Assembly (NCBI RefSeq): GCF_900178525.1
Contig: NZ_FXDJ01000009.1
Span: forward strand, 248,001 to 312,000
DNA: 64,000 bases
From: Massilibacteroides vaginae
GTDB lineage: Bacteria; Bacteroidota; Bacteroidia; Bacteroidales; Tannerellaceae
Reading direction: 5' to 3'
The number at the start of each line of letters is the position of its first letter. Position 1 is the stretch's first letter. The notes beneath the pieces were generated by a model. It saw only the letters and a program-made list of their open reading frames with translations. It was not told the origin of the DNA and made no database searches. This document shows positions 1-8,216 of the stretch, piece by piece. Made by a program: the position numbers and the translations under genes.

Positions 1-3
1 CCC

Positions 4-681
4 GTGAAATTTTTAAGAGAACAAGCTACCCAGGCTGTTCTTCAGGCTCTTATTGAATATCCATTATGTACTGATGTTTTTGCGTGGAATAATTATCAAA
101 AAGGGTATAACTTTGTATTTAAACCACTTAATGCCTACCAGGAATTTCTAAAGCGAGGTGATGCGGTTAATTGTATTATTGAAAGATATAAGATTGTATC
201 TGCAACAACTTTCGAATATCCATTTTCTCATTATTTTTTAGAAATGTTTCTTGCACAAGAGTATTTTATAAAGCAATTAAGCTCAAAAGAAAAGAAAGAT
301 ATAGTAGATAGGTGTTTAGATATCATTAATATCACAAATGAAAATCCCGATTTTTTTGATATTTATTTAAGAGTTGGTATCTCATATTATTTAATGGGGC
401 GTATTATGAAATATGATAATTACACTCCATTCTTTGAGATATTTTCAATTCATCCGGAATGGGAAAGTTTTTTTGAAGATGATAACTATTTTGTAATTAC
501 CGATGAAAAACTATATACATTTTTAGGAACTATTTTCTTTACTGCTTATGATTACATAGAACAAGATACGGAAAATTACAACCAAAGTAATCAAAAAAAC
601 AGACCCTCTCAAAGAGAAAATAAGGCCATAAATCCTCACTTGCTAACCGGTTATAAACACCCGAAATTTAGCAAATTGTAA
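4..681 (+). CDS. Hypothetical protein, possibly 5'-partial at window edge
   Basis: A 225-residue reading frame that I do not recognise. The first codon shown is GTG at position 4 and the frame is open to the window edge, so the true start may lie outside. The protein is rich in aromatic and acidic residues, has no signal peptide or clear membrane segment, and looks cytosolic and helical. The last 30 residues are polar and low in complexity (Asn, Gln, Lys, Arg). The gene ends 32 bp before a dispersed repeat array (713-776). No function is proposed. Confidence 0.55.
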   Translation: MKFLREQATQAVLQALIEYPLCTDVFAWNNYQKGYNFVFKPLNAYQEFLKRGDAVNCIIERYKIVSATTFEYPFSHYFLEMFLAQEYFIKQLSSKEKKDIVDRCLDIINITNENPDFFDIYLRVGISYYLMGRIMKYDNYTPFFEIFSIHPEWESFFEDDNYFVITDEKLYTFLGTIFFTAYDYIEQDTENYNQSNQKNRPSQRENKAINPHLLTGYKHPKFSKL

Positions 682-712
682 AACATTCAAAATCAACAGC
701 TTATCCGATCCG

Positions 713-776
713 AAAACATAAAGGTTATTTTTTGAAAAATAAAGGATATCTTTTGAGAAATAACCTTTATGTTTTT
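713..776 (+). repeat. Three-unit 21-bp intergenic repeat array, copy 1
   Basis: Three consecutive units of about 21 bp. Unit A (AAACATAAAGGTTATTTTT) is followed by unit B (AAAAATAAAGGATATCTTTT) and then unit A in reverse orientation. The outer units form an inverted repeat of about 18 bp, with AAAACATAAAGGTTATTT at 713-730 mirrored at 758-776. Related arrays with different unit order and orientation occur at 10298-10362 and 15037-15101. The array lies between two genes that converge on it and could fold as a hairpin in RNA. Confidence 0.75.
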
Positions 777-881
777 AAAGATATTACTATGTGAAATTCC
801 AGACGTTTTTTGTGGTGAAATTTATGTCTTTATTTGGCTTGGAATTATGCTGTTTTTATCGTGGGTTTCTTTTTCGTTTTT

Positions 882-2165
882 TTATATTGAAATGTATTTG
901 TTGATTCCGATCTCTTTTGAAAAATGAGCGTCGTGGGAAATGACGATTATTGTTCCTTTGAATTCTTTTGTGGCATAAGTTAGTATGTCTTTACTGCGGA
1001 TATCCAGGTTGTTGGTCGGTTCGTCGAGAATTAGTATATCCGGTGTGTTGTTGCTTATGCTTAGTGAGCATAGTAATAGTTTCATTTTTTCTCCTCCGCT
1101 TAGCGATGCACACGGTCTGGTCCAGTAGTTTTTACTAAACTGGTGACGGTGTAATAGCATTTTCACTTCATGCTCGGGAAAATGTTGATCGTTGAATTTC
1201 TGAGCTTGTTCGAATACTGTCAGCCGGTTATCTATTATGGAATATTCCTGATCTACATGCAGATACTTGAAGTCGGCTATAAACAATCTGCCTGTCGAAG
1301 CCGGGGTCTCCTTCGTGATGAGTCGGATCAATGAGGTCTTCCCTGCCCCATTATTTCCTGTAATCTGAATCCTGTCGCCCGAATAGATGTGGAAAGATAC
1401 AGCTTCCTTCCAAAGGGAATGTTCTCCATAGATGATATTTACGTCCGCAGCCTCAACAAGCACCTTACCCGTGTACAAACCGGAGTCTTTTATTTCAATT
1501 TTCAGCAGCTGTTCTTCCTGTATCGTTTGTTTGATTGTTTTGATTTCAGTGGAAATGTCATTTGCCTTTTCCGTTTGTTCATTTTTTATTTTGGCCGAGC
1601 TTTGTTCGGCTTTGTCTTTTAGTTTTCCCATTGCTATACGGGGTGTACCGGCTTTGGCTTTCTGCGCATGCCCTCTTGATTCCAATTTCTGACGTTGCTC
1701 TGCCATGTCCCGAAATTTTTGCTGAGTCTGCTTCAGATTCTTTTCCTTATCCGCCAATAAGGAATGCAACGAATTTATTTTCAACTCTTTCTGCCGGCGG
1801 TAGAATGCATAGTTCCCGCCATATATTTCAACTGAATTGGGCGTCAGTTCCATTGTAGTTTTAACCTTATCCAACAATGAACGATCGTGACTGACTAAAA
1901 GGATTGTGTGTTTAGCTTCTTCAATAAATTTATAAAGCGCCGATCTGCTTTGAGCATCTAAGTGATTTGATGGTTCATCCAATAAGACAATATCCGGAGT
2001 GTGGATTTGGATGCCGGAAATAATGCGAAGCAAGGTTGACTTCCCAACTCCGTTATTACCTACTAATGAAACTTTATCTCCGGATGAAATAGAAAAATTG
2101 ATCTGATTAAACAGAACTTCACCATTGGGGTGAATATAGGAAAGTGCGTTCGCAACAATACTCAT
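882..2165 (-). CDS. ABC-F-like ATPase with deleted first nucleotide-binding domain core
   Basis: ABC-F proteins are soluble twin-ATPase proteins that act on the ribosome; some give antibiotic resistance by target protection. Here NBD1 has a Walker A (GNNGVGKST, residues 36-44), but Walker B (IVLLDE, 59-64) follows after only about 15 residues. The usual roughly 100 residues with the Q-loop and LSGG signature are missing. A charged coiled-coil linker follows. NBD2 is complete, with GNNGAGKTS near 270, LSGGEKMKL near 357 and LILDEP near 380. At 427 residues it is about 100 shorter than typical ABC-F proteins, so the gap is an in-frame deletion. NBD1 probably cannot complete an ATP sandwich, so function is doubtful. 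The leader carries strong inverted repeats, suggesting post-transcriptional control. Confidence 0.85.
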   Translation of the reverse strand: MSIVANALSYIHPNGEVLFNQINFSISSGDKVSLVGNNGVGKSTLLRIISGIQIHTPDIVLLDEPSNHLDAQSRSALYKFIEEAKHTILLVSHDRSLLDKVKTTMELTPNSVEIYGGNYAFYRRQKELKINSLHSLLADKEKNLKQTQQKFRDMAEQRQKLESRGHAQKAKAGTPRIAMGKLKDKAEQSSAKIKNEQTEKANDISTEIKTIKQTIQEEQLLKIEIKDSGLYTGKVLVEAADVNIIYGEHSLWKEAVSFHIYSGDRIQITGNNGAGKTSLIRLITKETPASTGRLFIADFKYLHVDQEYSIIDNRLTVFEQAQKFNDQHFPEHEVKMLLHRHQFSKNYWTRPCASLSGGEKMKLLLCSLSISNNTPDILILDEPTNNLDIRSKDILTYATKEFKGTIIVISHDAHFSKEIGINKYISI

Positions 2166-2168
2166 AGT

Positions 2169-2248
2169 ATAACTAAGTAAAAGTAATTACCAAAATGCTT
2201 TATGAAATCTCACATGATGGTATGTAACCATCTTTTTTACTTAGTTAT
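2169..2248 (-). promoter_or_regulatory. Nested inverted repeats in the ABC-F leader
   Basis: The untranslated leader holds an outer inverted repeat: ATAACTAAGTAAAAG at 2169-2183 pairs with CTTTTTTACTTAGTTAT at 2232-2248. Inside it is a small hairpin, GATGGT-ATGTA-ACCATC, at 2216-2232. The inner hairpin touches the outer right arm, so the two structures may compete. The outer arm closest to the gene ends three bases before the ATG at 2165, so folding would cover the start region. Drug-inducible ABC-F genes in other phyla use leader attenuation; that this leader does so is inference. Confidence 0.6.
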
Positions 2249-2281
2249 TCTCATCGGAGTAATTGTTCGTTAATAATGGCG

Positions 2282-2313
2282 CGAAAGTAAACAATAAATA
2301 GTATTGTTCCAAA
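2282..2313 (-). promoter_or_regulatory. Bacteroidota-type promoter for the ABC-F gene
   Basis: On the minus strand a TTTG (-33) box is followed after 20 bases by TACTTTCG, which matches the TAnnTTTG -7 consensus except for one base. Transcription would start near 2275 and give an untranslated leader of about 110 bases holding the nested inverted repeats. Confidence 0.55.
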
Positions 2314-2397
2314 TATTTCAAAAAACAAGAAGGGCATGTCAACGCTTTTAAGCCATTGGCACACCCTCTTAACAGTTCCTCTCTTTATCGATGAAAG

Positions 2398-2715
2398 TTA
2401 CAACATCATGATGCCTTCTATCGTTGCTGCTTGCCGGTAATAGATCACCACATCGTCCGCATCGTTGACCGCTACTTTTATGGTTACACTTGTATATTTG
2501 CCATTTTTACTGTCTCTGGTCGAAATAACAGGATTTGCACTGCTGAATATAGCATGCAACTGGGCAATAATATTTTGTTCAGCAGGGACAATACATTTAA
2601 ACATATAGTCTAACGGAAAAGAATGAGTTTGCTCCAATCTCTCTTTAAACTTCAGATAGAAATCATCTTTATGCTGATTTCTGTCTTTTTCTAATACTTT
2701 TATCTTTTCATTCAT
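2398..2715 (-). CDS. DUF493 family protein (YbeD-like)
   Basis: A 105-residue protein of the DUF493/UPF0250 family: small ferredoxin-like-fold proteins related to E. coli YbeD, cytosolic and of uncertain role. Family features seen are a charged N-terminal helix, then PLDYMFKCIVP leading into the core, and the KNGKYTSVTIKV strand with a conserved Ser/Thr-rich turn. The length is normal. The ATG start at 2715 leaves an upstream region shared with the divergent acyltransferase gene at 2877. It is a single gene, not obviously in an operon with the ABC-F gene 230 bp downstream. Confidence 0.8.
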   Translation of the reverse strand: MNEKIKVLEKDRNQHKDDFYLKFKERLEQTHSFPLDYMFKCIVPAEQNIIAQLHAIFSSANPVISTRDSKNGKYTSVTIKVAVNDADDVVIYYRQAATIEGIMML

Positions 2716-2876
2716 AATGCATATACCTAAACAAACATCATACCATTAGGATATGTATGCCAAACTGACAGAAAAACATAATCCTTTCACTTGTCTTTCT
2801 TATTTAACAACCGAAAAGCAATAAATGTGTATTTTTACGGCATTTTTACTAATCTTTTAGAATTCGATTATTAATT

Positions 2877-4007
2877 ATGCAAGAAAGAGCATCAGCCGCA
2901 TTTACAGACACAAAACCTCATTATGAACTTCTTAACGGACTGCGAGGGGTTGCAGCTATTATGGTTATATGGTATCATATTTTTGAAGGTTTCGCAACCG
3001 GCCCTATTGACCAACGTTTTAATCATGGATATTTGGCTGTAGATTTCTTTTTTATCCTCTCCGGTTTTGTTATCGGTTATGCTTACGACGATCGCTGGGG
3101 TAGAATGTCTATAAAGGATTTTTTCAAGCGCAGATTAATCCGTCTGCATCCGATGGTGATTATGGGAGCTGCTTTAGGTGCCATCACATTTTACATACAA
3201 GGTTCTCAACAATGGGATGGGACTCCGGTTTCGCTGTCGATGCTAATGTTCGCCCTGCTCCTCAATCTTTTTTTAATACCGACAGTGCCCGGTTCGGCAA
3301 CAGAAGTACGCGGTAATGGGGAAATGTACCCTTTGAATGGTCCCAGCTGGACGTTATTTTTCGAATACATCGGCAATATCTTATATGCTTTATTTCTTCG
3401 CCGACTATCCACAAAGGCATTGACTATTCTTACGGCATCAACTGCAATTGGGTTGGCTGCGTATGCGGTATGTAACTTATCGGGCTATGGTCATTTGGGT
3501 GTAGGTTGGTCAATGGCAGACAATAATTTGCTTGGGGGCTTTCTGCGTTTGTTGTTTTCGTTCTCTATTGGCTTATTGATGTCTCGCGTTTTCAAACCGG
3601 CTCAAGTTCGCGGAGTTTTTTGGATATGCAGTATTTCCATCGTTGTTTTACTTTCCATTCCTTACATCGGAAGCGGCGAATCTCCCTGGATGAATGGCCT
3701 TTATGACTCTATATGTGTAATTATTATTTTCCCCCTGTTAGTTTATCTGGGTGCTTCAGGGAAAACAACCGATAAGATGTCGTCCGGAATTTGTAAGTTC
3801 TTAGGCGATCTGTCTTATCCGTTGTACATCGTGCATTATCCTTTTATGTATCTATTTTACAACTGGCTATGGAGCGACAATCCTGAGTTTTCACAAACCT
3901 GGCCAGTCATTGTGGCTTTGTTTTTTGGAAATATTTTGTTGGCTTACCTTTGTCTGAAACTGTACGACGAACCTGTAAGGAAATGGTTAACTAAGAAGTT
4001 CATTTAA
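2877..4007 (+). CDS. Acyltransferase 3 family integral membrane protein
   Basis: A 376-residue OafA/YrhL-type membrane acyltransferase. These enzymes move acetyl or other acyl groups onto sugars of surface polysaccharides at the inner membrane. The N-terminal motif YELLNGLRGVAAIMVIWYH contains the family's R-(G)-x-A and the conserved His. This is followed by about ten hydrophobic segments and the LSGFVIGY and RRLIRLHPM motifs typical of the family. The C terminus ends with SYPLYIVHYPF and a short basic tail. There is no C-terminal SGNH domain. The substrate is unknown. It is a single gene ending 27 bp before the convergent MFS gene. Confidence 0.88.
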   Translation: MQERASAAFTDTKPHYELLNGLRGVAAIMVIWYHIFEGFATGPIDQRFNHGYLAVDFFFILSGFVIGYAYDDRWGRMSIKDFFKRRLIRLHPMVIMGAALGAITFYIQGSQQWDGTPVSLSMLMFALLLNLFLIPTVPGSATEVRGNGEMYPLNGPSWTLFFEYIGNILYALFLRRLSTKALTILTASTAIGLAAYAVCNLSGYGHLGVGWSMADNNLLGGFLRLLFSFSIGLLMSRVFKPAQVRGVFWICSISIVVLLSIPYIGSGESPWMNGLYDSICVIIIFPLLVYLGASGKTTDKMSSGICKFLGDLSYPLYIVHYPFMYLFYNWLWSDNPEFSQTWPVIVALFFGNILLAYLCLKLYDEPVRKWLTKKFI

Positions 4008-4034
4008 CCGACCTAAAAAACATCAGTTCTTGTC

Positions 4035-5672
4035 TTACGTTTCCAACCGTCGTTTGGGGTAAGGCATAACCAACACAAGCGACATACAGAAGAAGCAAGC
4101 GTATATTGTCCAGCCGGCCATTTCTTTCACGGCAGAGAGCGTTGCCTGAAGTTGAATGCGACCTTTAGTAGAGATGGCTGCCATGTTTTCGGCTTCAGTC
4201 AGGCTTTTTCCCTGAAACTGCATCCCCCGGATAGTCTGGTTGTAAGAAGCAGACGCATCTTGATTCATCGCATCTACATTTTGCACATAGCGGGTAACAT
4301 AATGTTGCTGACGCTCTTGCAACACGTTGGTGTAAATGGCAGTTCCAATGCCCGGACCAAGCACCATACGTACGGTAAGCATTATGCATATCCAAGAGGA
4401 AAGGTATTTGTAAGGCATCCGCTGATTAGCATAAACAGCAGTCAGCGCATACAAAATCATCATACCCGTTGAGCGTATAATCACCGGATACTTCATCCGT
4501 TCATAAAGTCCGGCACTTTGCACCTCAAAGTACATAAACACAGCCGACAATCCGATAATAAAGAATCCTAAGGCAAAAAGATATTTAAAATGAACTCCTT
4601 TAGAACCTAACACGATGGTAAGTATAGCTCCGACAACATAACCTACCACACACCAATTTCCCAACGAAGCATTCTGATAATTGTCTATTTGCATTCCGGC
4701 GCCGACAAACACATTGACAAACATGGCACTTGAGTTTACGATCATCAGCATCAGGTATAGCAGTATTCCGATACGAATATTCCGCAATTTGAATATGCTT
4801 ATCAGAAAATAAGGGAAGTGTCGCTTACCATCCATATACAGAAAAATTCCGGCAAATAAAACCGCGCCGGTCGTTGCCCAACCAATAGAAGGATGATCAT
4901 ACCAATCGAGTGTTTTTCCGTAAATCAATATATAGGTAATGCAAATCATCATGATACAAAAAGCGACCACATTACCAAACTTTCGGAAATTAATTGGGAA
5001 TCGTCCGGGATATTTGCGATAGGGCATCGTAAAAAACAAAAGCAGGATAGAGAGAAGCGACAAGCCCATCATAAAATAATAGACATAACGCCATTCATAC
5101 GAATAAGCCAACCAGGCGGTAAGCGCTGTACCAAGCTGTCCGAGTAACATAAAGAACAGATAAATAATAGGCTGACTCATGCTTTTCTCCACATCGAGTT
5201 TATCCCAACCCGCTCCGTCATTAGGTTCCATCCCCGGTGTGATATTGCGGGTAGCTTCCATTCCGAAGGCGTATTTAATAAGGGTAAAGAGATTCACCAT
5301 CATCAGCACCATTCTTAAAAAGCCCATTAGTAATGAGCAAAGTGCCAGTATAAAAATACTCTCGGTCTTTGCGCATATAAAGCTAAAAATATACATGAAC
5401 GAAAAACCGACAATACACATCATTTTCTGCCTGCGTATACAAACCAGCTGATAGAAAAACGGAGCAAAGGCGGCCATACCTATTGATGTCACAAAATTGG
5501 CAAACTGTATATGTTCCGATACAATTCCCAAGCCACTCATCATCTCGCCGCTATTGACGGAATAAACACCTCCGATTGTAAGAATAGGCAGAAAGAGGAA
5601 CAGTAAAATAAGGATACCCAACGGTTTAGGTACCCAATTATAAAAGGGATAATTGGGGGGTAATGACGTCAC
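4035..5672 (-). CDS. MFS drug efflux permease, EmrB/DHA2-like
   Basis: A 545-residue inner-membrane protein with about 14 hydrophobic segments, consistent with the 14-TM DHA2 (EmrB/QacA) branch of the major facilitator superfamily. It would export hydrophobic compounds using the proton gradient. It starts with GTG at 5672, four bases after the stop of the HlyD-like gene, and works with that protein and the TolC homologue as a three-part pump across both membranes. A polar loop of about 60 residues follows the second-last membrane region, rich in Gln, Asn and Met (residues about 460-510), as in related Bacteroidota permeases. The substrate cannot be read from sequence. Confidence 0.87.
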   Translation of the reverse strand: MTSLPPNYPFYNWVPKPLGILILLFLFLPILTIGGVYSVNSGEMMSGLGIVSEHIQFANFVTSIGMAAFAPFFYQLVCIRRQKMMCIVGFSFMYIFSFICAKTESIFILALCSLLMGFLRMVLMMVNLFTLIKYAFGMEATRNITPGMEPNDGAGWDKLDVEKSMSQPIIYLFFMLLGQLGTALTAWLAYSYEWRYVYYFMMGLSLLSILLLFFTMPYRKYPGRFPINFRKFGNVVAFCIMMICITYILIYGKTLDWYDHPSIGWATTGAVLFAGIFLYMDGKRHFPYFLISIFKLRNIRIGILLYLMLMIVNSSAMFVNVFVGAGMQIDNYQNASLGNWCVVGYVVGAILTIVLGSKGVHFKYLFALGFFIIGLSAVFMYFEVQSAGLYERMKYPVIIRSTGMMILYALTAVYANQRMPYKYLSSWICIMLTVRMVLGPGIGTAIYTNVLQERQQHYVTRYVQNVDAMNQDASASYNQTIRGMQFQGKSLTEAENMAAISTKGRIQLQATLSAVKEMAGWTIYACFFCMSLVLVMPYPKRRLET

Positions 5673-5676
5673 GATT

Positions 5677-6759
5677 TTACAGTTTTGCTTTTACTACTAC
5701 CATCATGCCGGCCGCCAACTTCTCATTCTCTTCATCCGACAGACCGGTAAAGTCTATGCGTACGGGAATACGTTGTTGTATCTTTACAAAATTACCGGCC
5801 GAGTTATCCGTAGGCACTAAAGAATATTTGGAACCTGTAGCACCCGATACGGCGGTTATCACTCCGGTAAAGGTCCGGTTGCTTATTGCATCAATCGTAA
5901 TATCCACTTCCTGTCCGATAAATAGATTTTCTATCTGTGTTTCTTTATAATTGGCAATTATCCATTTTTGTCCGTCAGGTAGTATATTCGTGATGGTTTG
6001 TCCGGCCGGAATGTATTGCCCCTCCTCCAAGGAACGCCGACCAAGTTTGCCGTCGCTGGGTGCTAGCACCACTGTGTAAGACAGATTGAGCTTTGCCATT
6101 TCCAACGCTGCCGTAGCCCGCTGAATGCCTGCTTCGGTGTTTTTACGGCGATAAGCCACTTCATCTACACCGGAGAGTGCGGCGTTTTTCTGTCGTTTAA
6201 CGACTTCCAGCTTTTTCAGAGTTGCTTCGTATTCTGTTTCTATTTGCTCCAGCTGAATGGGAGTAGCAGCGTTACGACGAACCAGATTTTGATAACGTTG
6301 TAAATCCTTCTGCAATTTTGATAAGCGAATCTCTATCTCGGCAATCGAAGCATCATATACCGATGCTGTATTTTGTGTAGTCTGCAAAGTCGCTCCAATC
6401 ACTGTAGCACCGGCTTCGGCATCTTTAAGGGCAGCCTCTGCCTCCATTACCCGAATTTTATATTCGCTATCATCCAGCACAAGCAGCGTATCTCCTTTTT
6501 TCACCTTCTCATGTTCTGAGAAATAGATCTTTTTAATATAACCGGACGCTCGCAAATTGACGGGTAAAATATACTGTTCTATCTGCGCGTCATCACTGGT
6601 TTCTGTCCGTTTGTAGTTAAGGAAAAGACAGACCACCTGAAACAACCCCCAGGCTATAATAACTACTCCTAAGGTGCTGACCACGATTTGCCAACGGCGT
6701 AGTTTCTTCAGATCTTTAACTTTCTCCGGATGTGTATTTTTATTTTTAGTCTCTTCCAT
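5677..6759 (-). CDS. HlyD/EmrA family membrane fusion protein
   Basis: A 360-residue periplasmic adaptor with one N-terminal membrane anchor (residues about 24-47). A biotinyl-lipoyl-like half-motif (GYIKKIYFSEHEKVKKGD) follows, then a long coiled-coil hairpin (about 100-210) and the second lipoyl/barrel region (SDGKLGRRSLEEGQYIPAG). This order is standard for EmrA/HlyD adaptors. It links the MFS permease encoded four bases downstream to the TolC-like channel encoded 18 bp upstream. The three genes form a tight minus-strand operon. Confidence 0.92.
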   Translation of the reverse strand: MEETKNKNTHPEKVKDLKKLRRWQIVVSTLGVVIIAWGLFQVVCLFLNYKRTETSDDAQIEQYILPVNLRASGYIKKIYFSEHEKVKKGDTLLVLDDSEYKIRVMEAEAALKDAEAGATVIGATLQTTQNTASVYDASIAEIEIRLSKLQKDLQRYQNLVRRNAATPIQLEQIETEYEATLKKLEVVKRQKNAALSGVDEVAYRRKNTEAGIQRATAALEMAKLNLSYTVVLAPSDGKLGRRSLEEGQYIPAGQTITNILPDGQKWIIANYKETQIENLFIGQEVDITIDAISNRTFTGVITAVSGATGSKYSLVPTDNSAGNFVKIQQRIPVRIDFTGLSDEENEKLAAGMMVVVKAKL

Positions 6760-6777
6760 ATATTTTATTCCTTTTCT

Positions 6778-8100
6778 TTATTCTACTAATGAGCCAATTT
6801 GTCCGGTCAACTTCAATAGGGTTAAATTAGCTACCTGATAATTATAATGTGCGCTGACATAGTTGTTTTGAGCTTCTGCCATTTGCATTTCATCTTGCAA
6901 CACCTCAATCATCGAAGCGATACCTTCACGATAGAGTTCTGTCGTAACGGCATAAACATCTTCGGCCACCTGATAGTTATCTTTTTGTCTTTTAAAATTA
7001 CGCAAGTTATTCATCAGGTCGTTCTGAGCATTCAGGTATTGAGTTTCCAGATTTTTCCTCAGATCTTGTCGTTCTATATTAATCTTCTCTATATCCATAT
7101 TGGCTTGTCTTATTTTCTGTTTCTTTTCCAAGCCATCAAAAATCGGTATTCGTAAAGACACTCCTAATCCGTATGAGCGATACCAATGATTAGAAGGTCC
7201 TGCATGAAACCAGTTTTTGAATTTATCCGTATAAGCAGAATACGTCCAGCTTCCCGACAAATTCAATGACGGAATATAATTATTATTTATACTTTTCTTC
7301 TGTAACTCCAGCAATTGCTTTTGCGTGTTTAAAAGTTGGATTTCATACAAACTTTCCGGCAATCCGGTAAGTAGCGCAGAAGATATATCATCCGTGTTCA
7401 TGTGTGTCAACGCGATCTTTTCTTCCGCCGGATAATCCATAATGTACTTCAGCATATTCAGCTGTTGCTCCAAGATGGCCAGGGAATTATCATATTGCAC
7501 CTGTAGATTTTCCAGGTTAATGTTTACACGTTTTATGTCCACTTCCATCGCCATCCCGTTATCGAAAAAAGCCAATGCAATATCCCTCAGCTCTTCCAGT
7601 CTGGTGATATTGGATTTTGCTAATGTGATTTGTTCAACCGTGGCCTGCCCCAGATAATACATTTTACTGATTTGCATGATCAGGTCTTCACGCGCTTTCT
7701 CATACGACAATTGGCTGATATCTTCCATTGTCTTTGCTATCGAAATCGAAGTATAAAGGGTCTGATTATAGAGCGGCATCTGCAATTGCAAACCTGTATT
7801 GGCATTGTGTTGCAATGTGTGAGTCACGCTATAAGGAGTTCCGTAAGAAGAACCATCGGTTACCGAAACAGGTGGGTCGAAGTTATTATTGTAATTGGCA
7901 AAACCATTGATTTGCGGCAATAACCTTGCTCTGTTTTCGGAAATACCATATTGGCTCTTTTGTATTACTTTTCGTTTGACTTGTAGTGACAAATTATTCT
8001 CAATCCCGATTTCCAGACAATCCTTTAATGTCATTACCGTTTGAGAATGAACATGAACGGTCAATATGTTTAGTAAAAAAAATAAATATATTTTCATCAT
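6778..8100 (-). CDS. TolC family outer membrane efflux channel
   Basis: About 440 residues with an N-terminal signal peptide (MKIYLFFLLNILTVHVHSQ) and two OEP repeats of long helices with short beta strands, as in TolC. The ATG at 8100 is preferred over the TTG at 8109. It forms the outer-membrane exit duct for the HlyD/MFS pump encoded just downstream. A TACCTTTG -7 box at 8123-8130 suggests that the pump operon has its own promoter, separate from the AraC gene upstream on the same strand. Confidence 0.92.
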   Translation of the reverse strand: MMKIYLFFLLNILTVHVHSQTVMTLKDCLEIGIENNLSLQVKRKVIQKSQYGISENRARLLPQINGFANYNNNFDPPVSVTDGSSYGTPYSVTHTLQHNANTGLQLQMPLYNQTLYTSISIAKTMEDISQLSYEKAREDLIMQISKMYYLGQATVEQITLAKSNITRLEELRDIALAFFDNGMAMEVDIKRVNINLENLQVQYDNSLAILEQQLNMLKYIMDYPAEEKIALTHMNTDDISSALLTGLPESLYEIQLLNTQKQLLELQKKSINNNYIPSLNLSGSWTYSAYTDKFKNWFHAGPSNHWYRSYGLGVSLRIPIFDGLEKKQKIRQANMDIEKINIERQDLRKNLETQYLNAQNDLMNNLRNFKRQKDNYQVAEDVYAVTTELYREGIASMIEVLQDEMQMAEAQNNYVSAHYNYQVANLTLLKLTGQIGSLVE

Positions 8101-8122
8101 TGTTCTCAAAAAATATGAGCGA

Positions 8123-8130
8123 CAAAGGTA
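8123..8130 (-). promoter_or_regulatory. -7 promoter box of the TolC-HlyD-MFS operon
   Basis: The minus strand reads TACCTTTG, a perfect match to TAnnTTTG, 23 bases before the TolC start codon. No convincing -33 TTTG box is seen at the expected spacing, which fits a promoter that depends on an activator such as the neighbouring AraC-family protein. Confidence 0.45.
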
Positions 8131-8216
8131 GTGAGGTATTCAATTATGACGCTGACCGTTTCTGCAACAAAAATGTCCGTTTTTTCCTTTTGGGGTATTT
8201 TTTTATTTTCTTGCCC

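Noticed and set aside
713-776. Repeat arrays considered as short CRISPR arrays.
   Set aside because: Units abut with no spacers, there are only three per locus, orientation changes within an array, and no cas gene is present.
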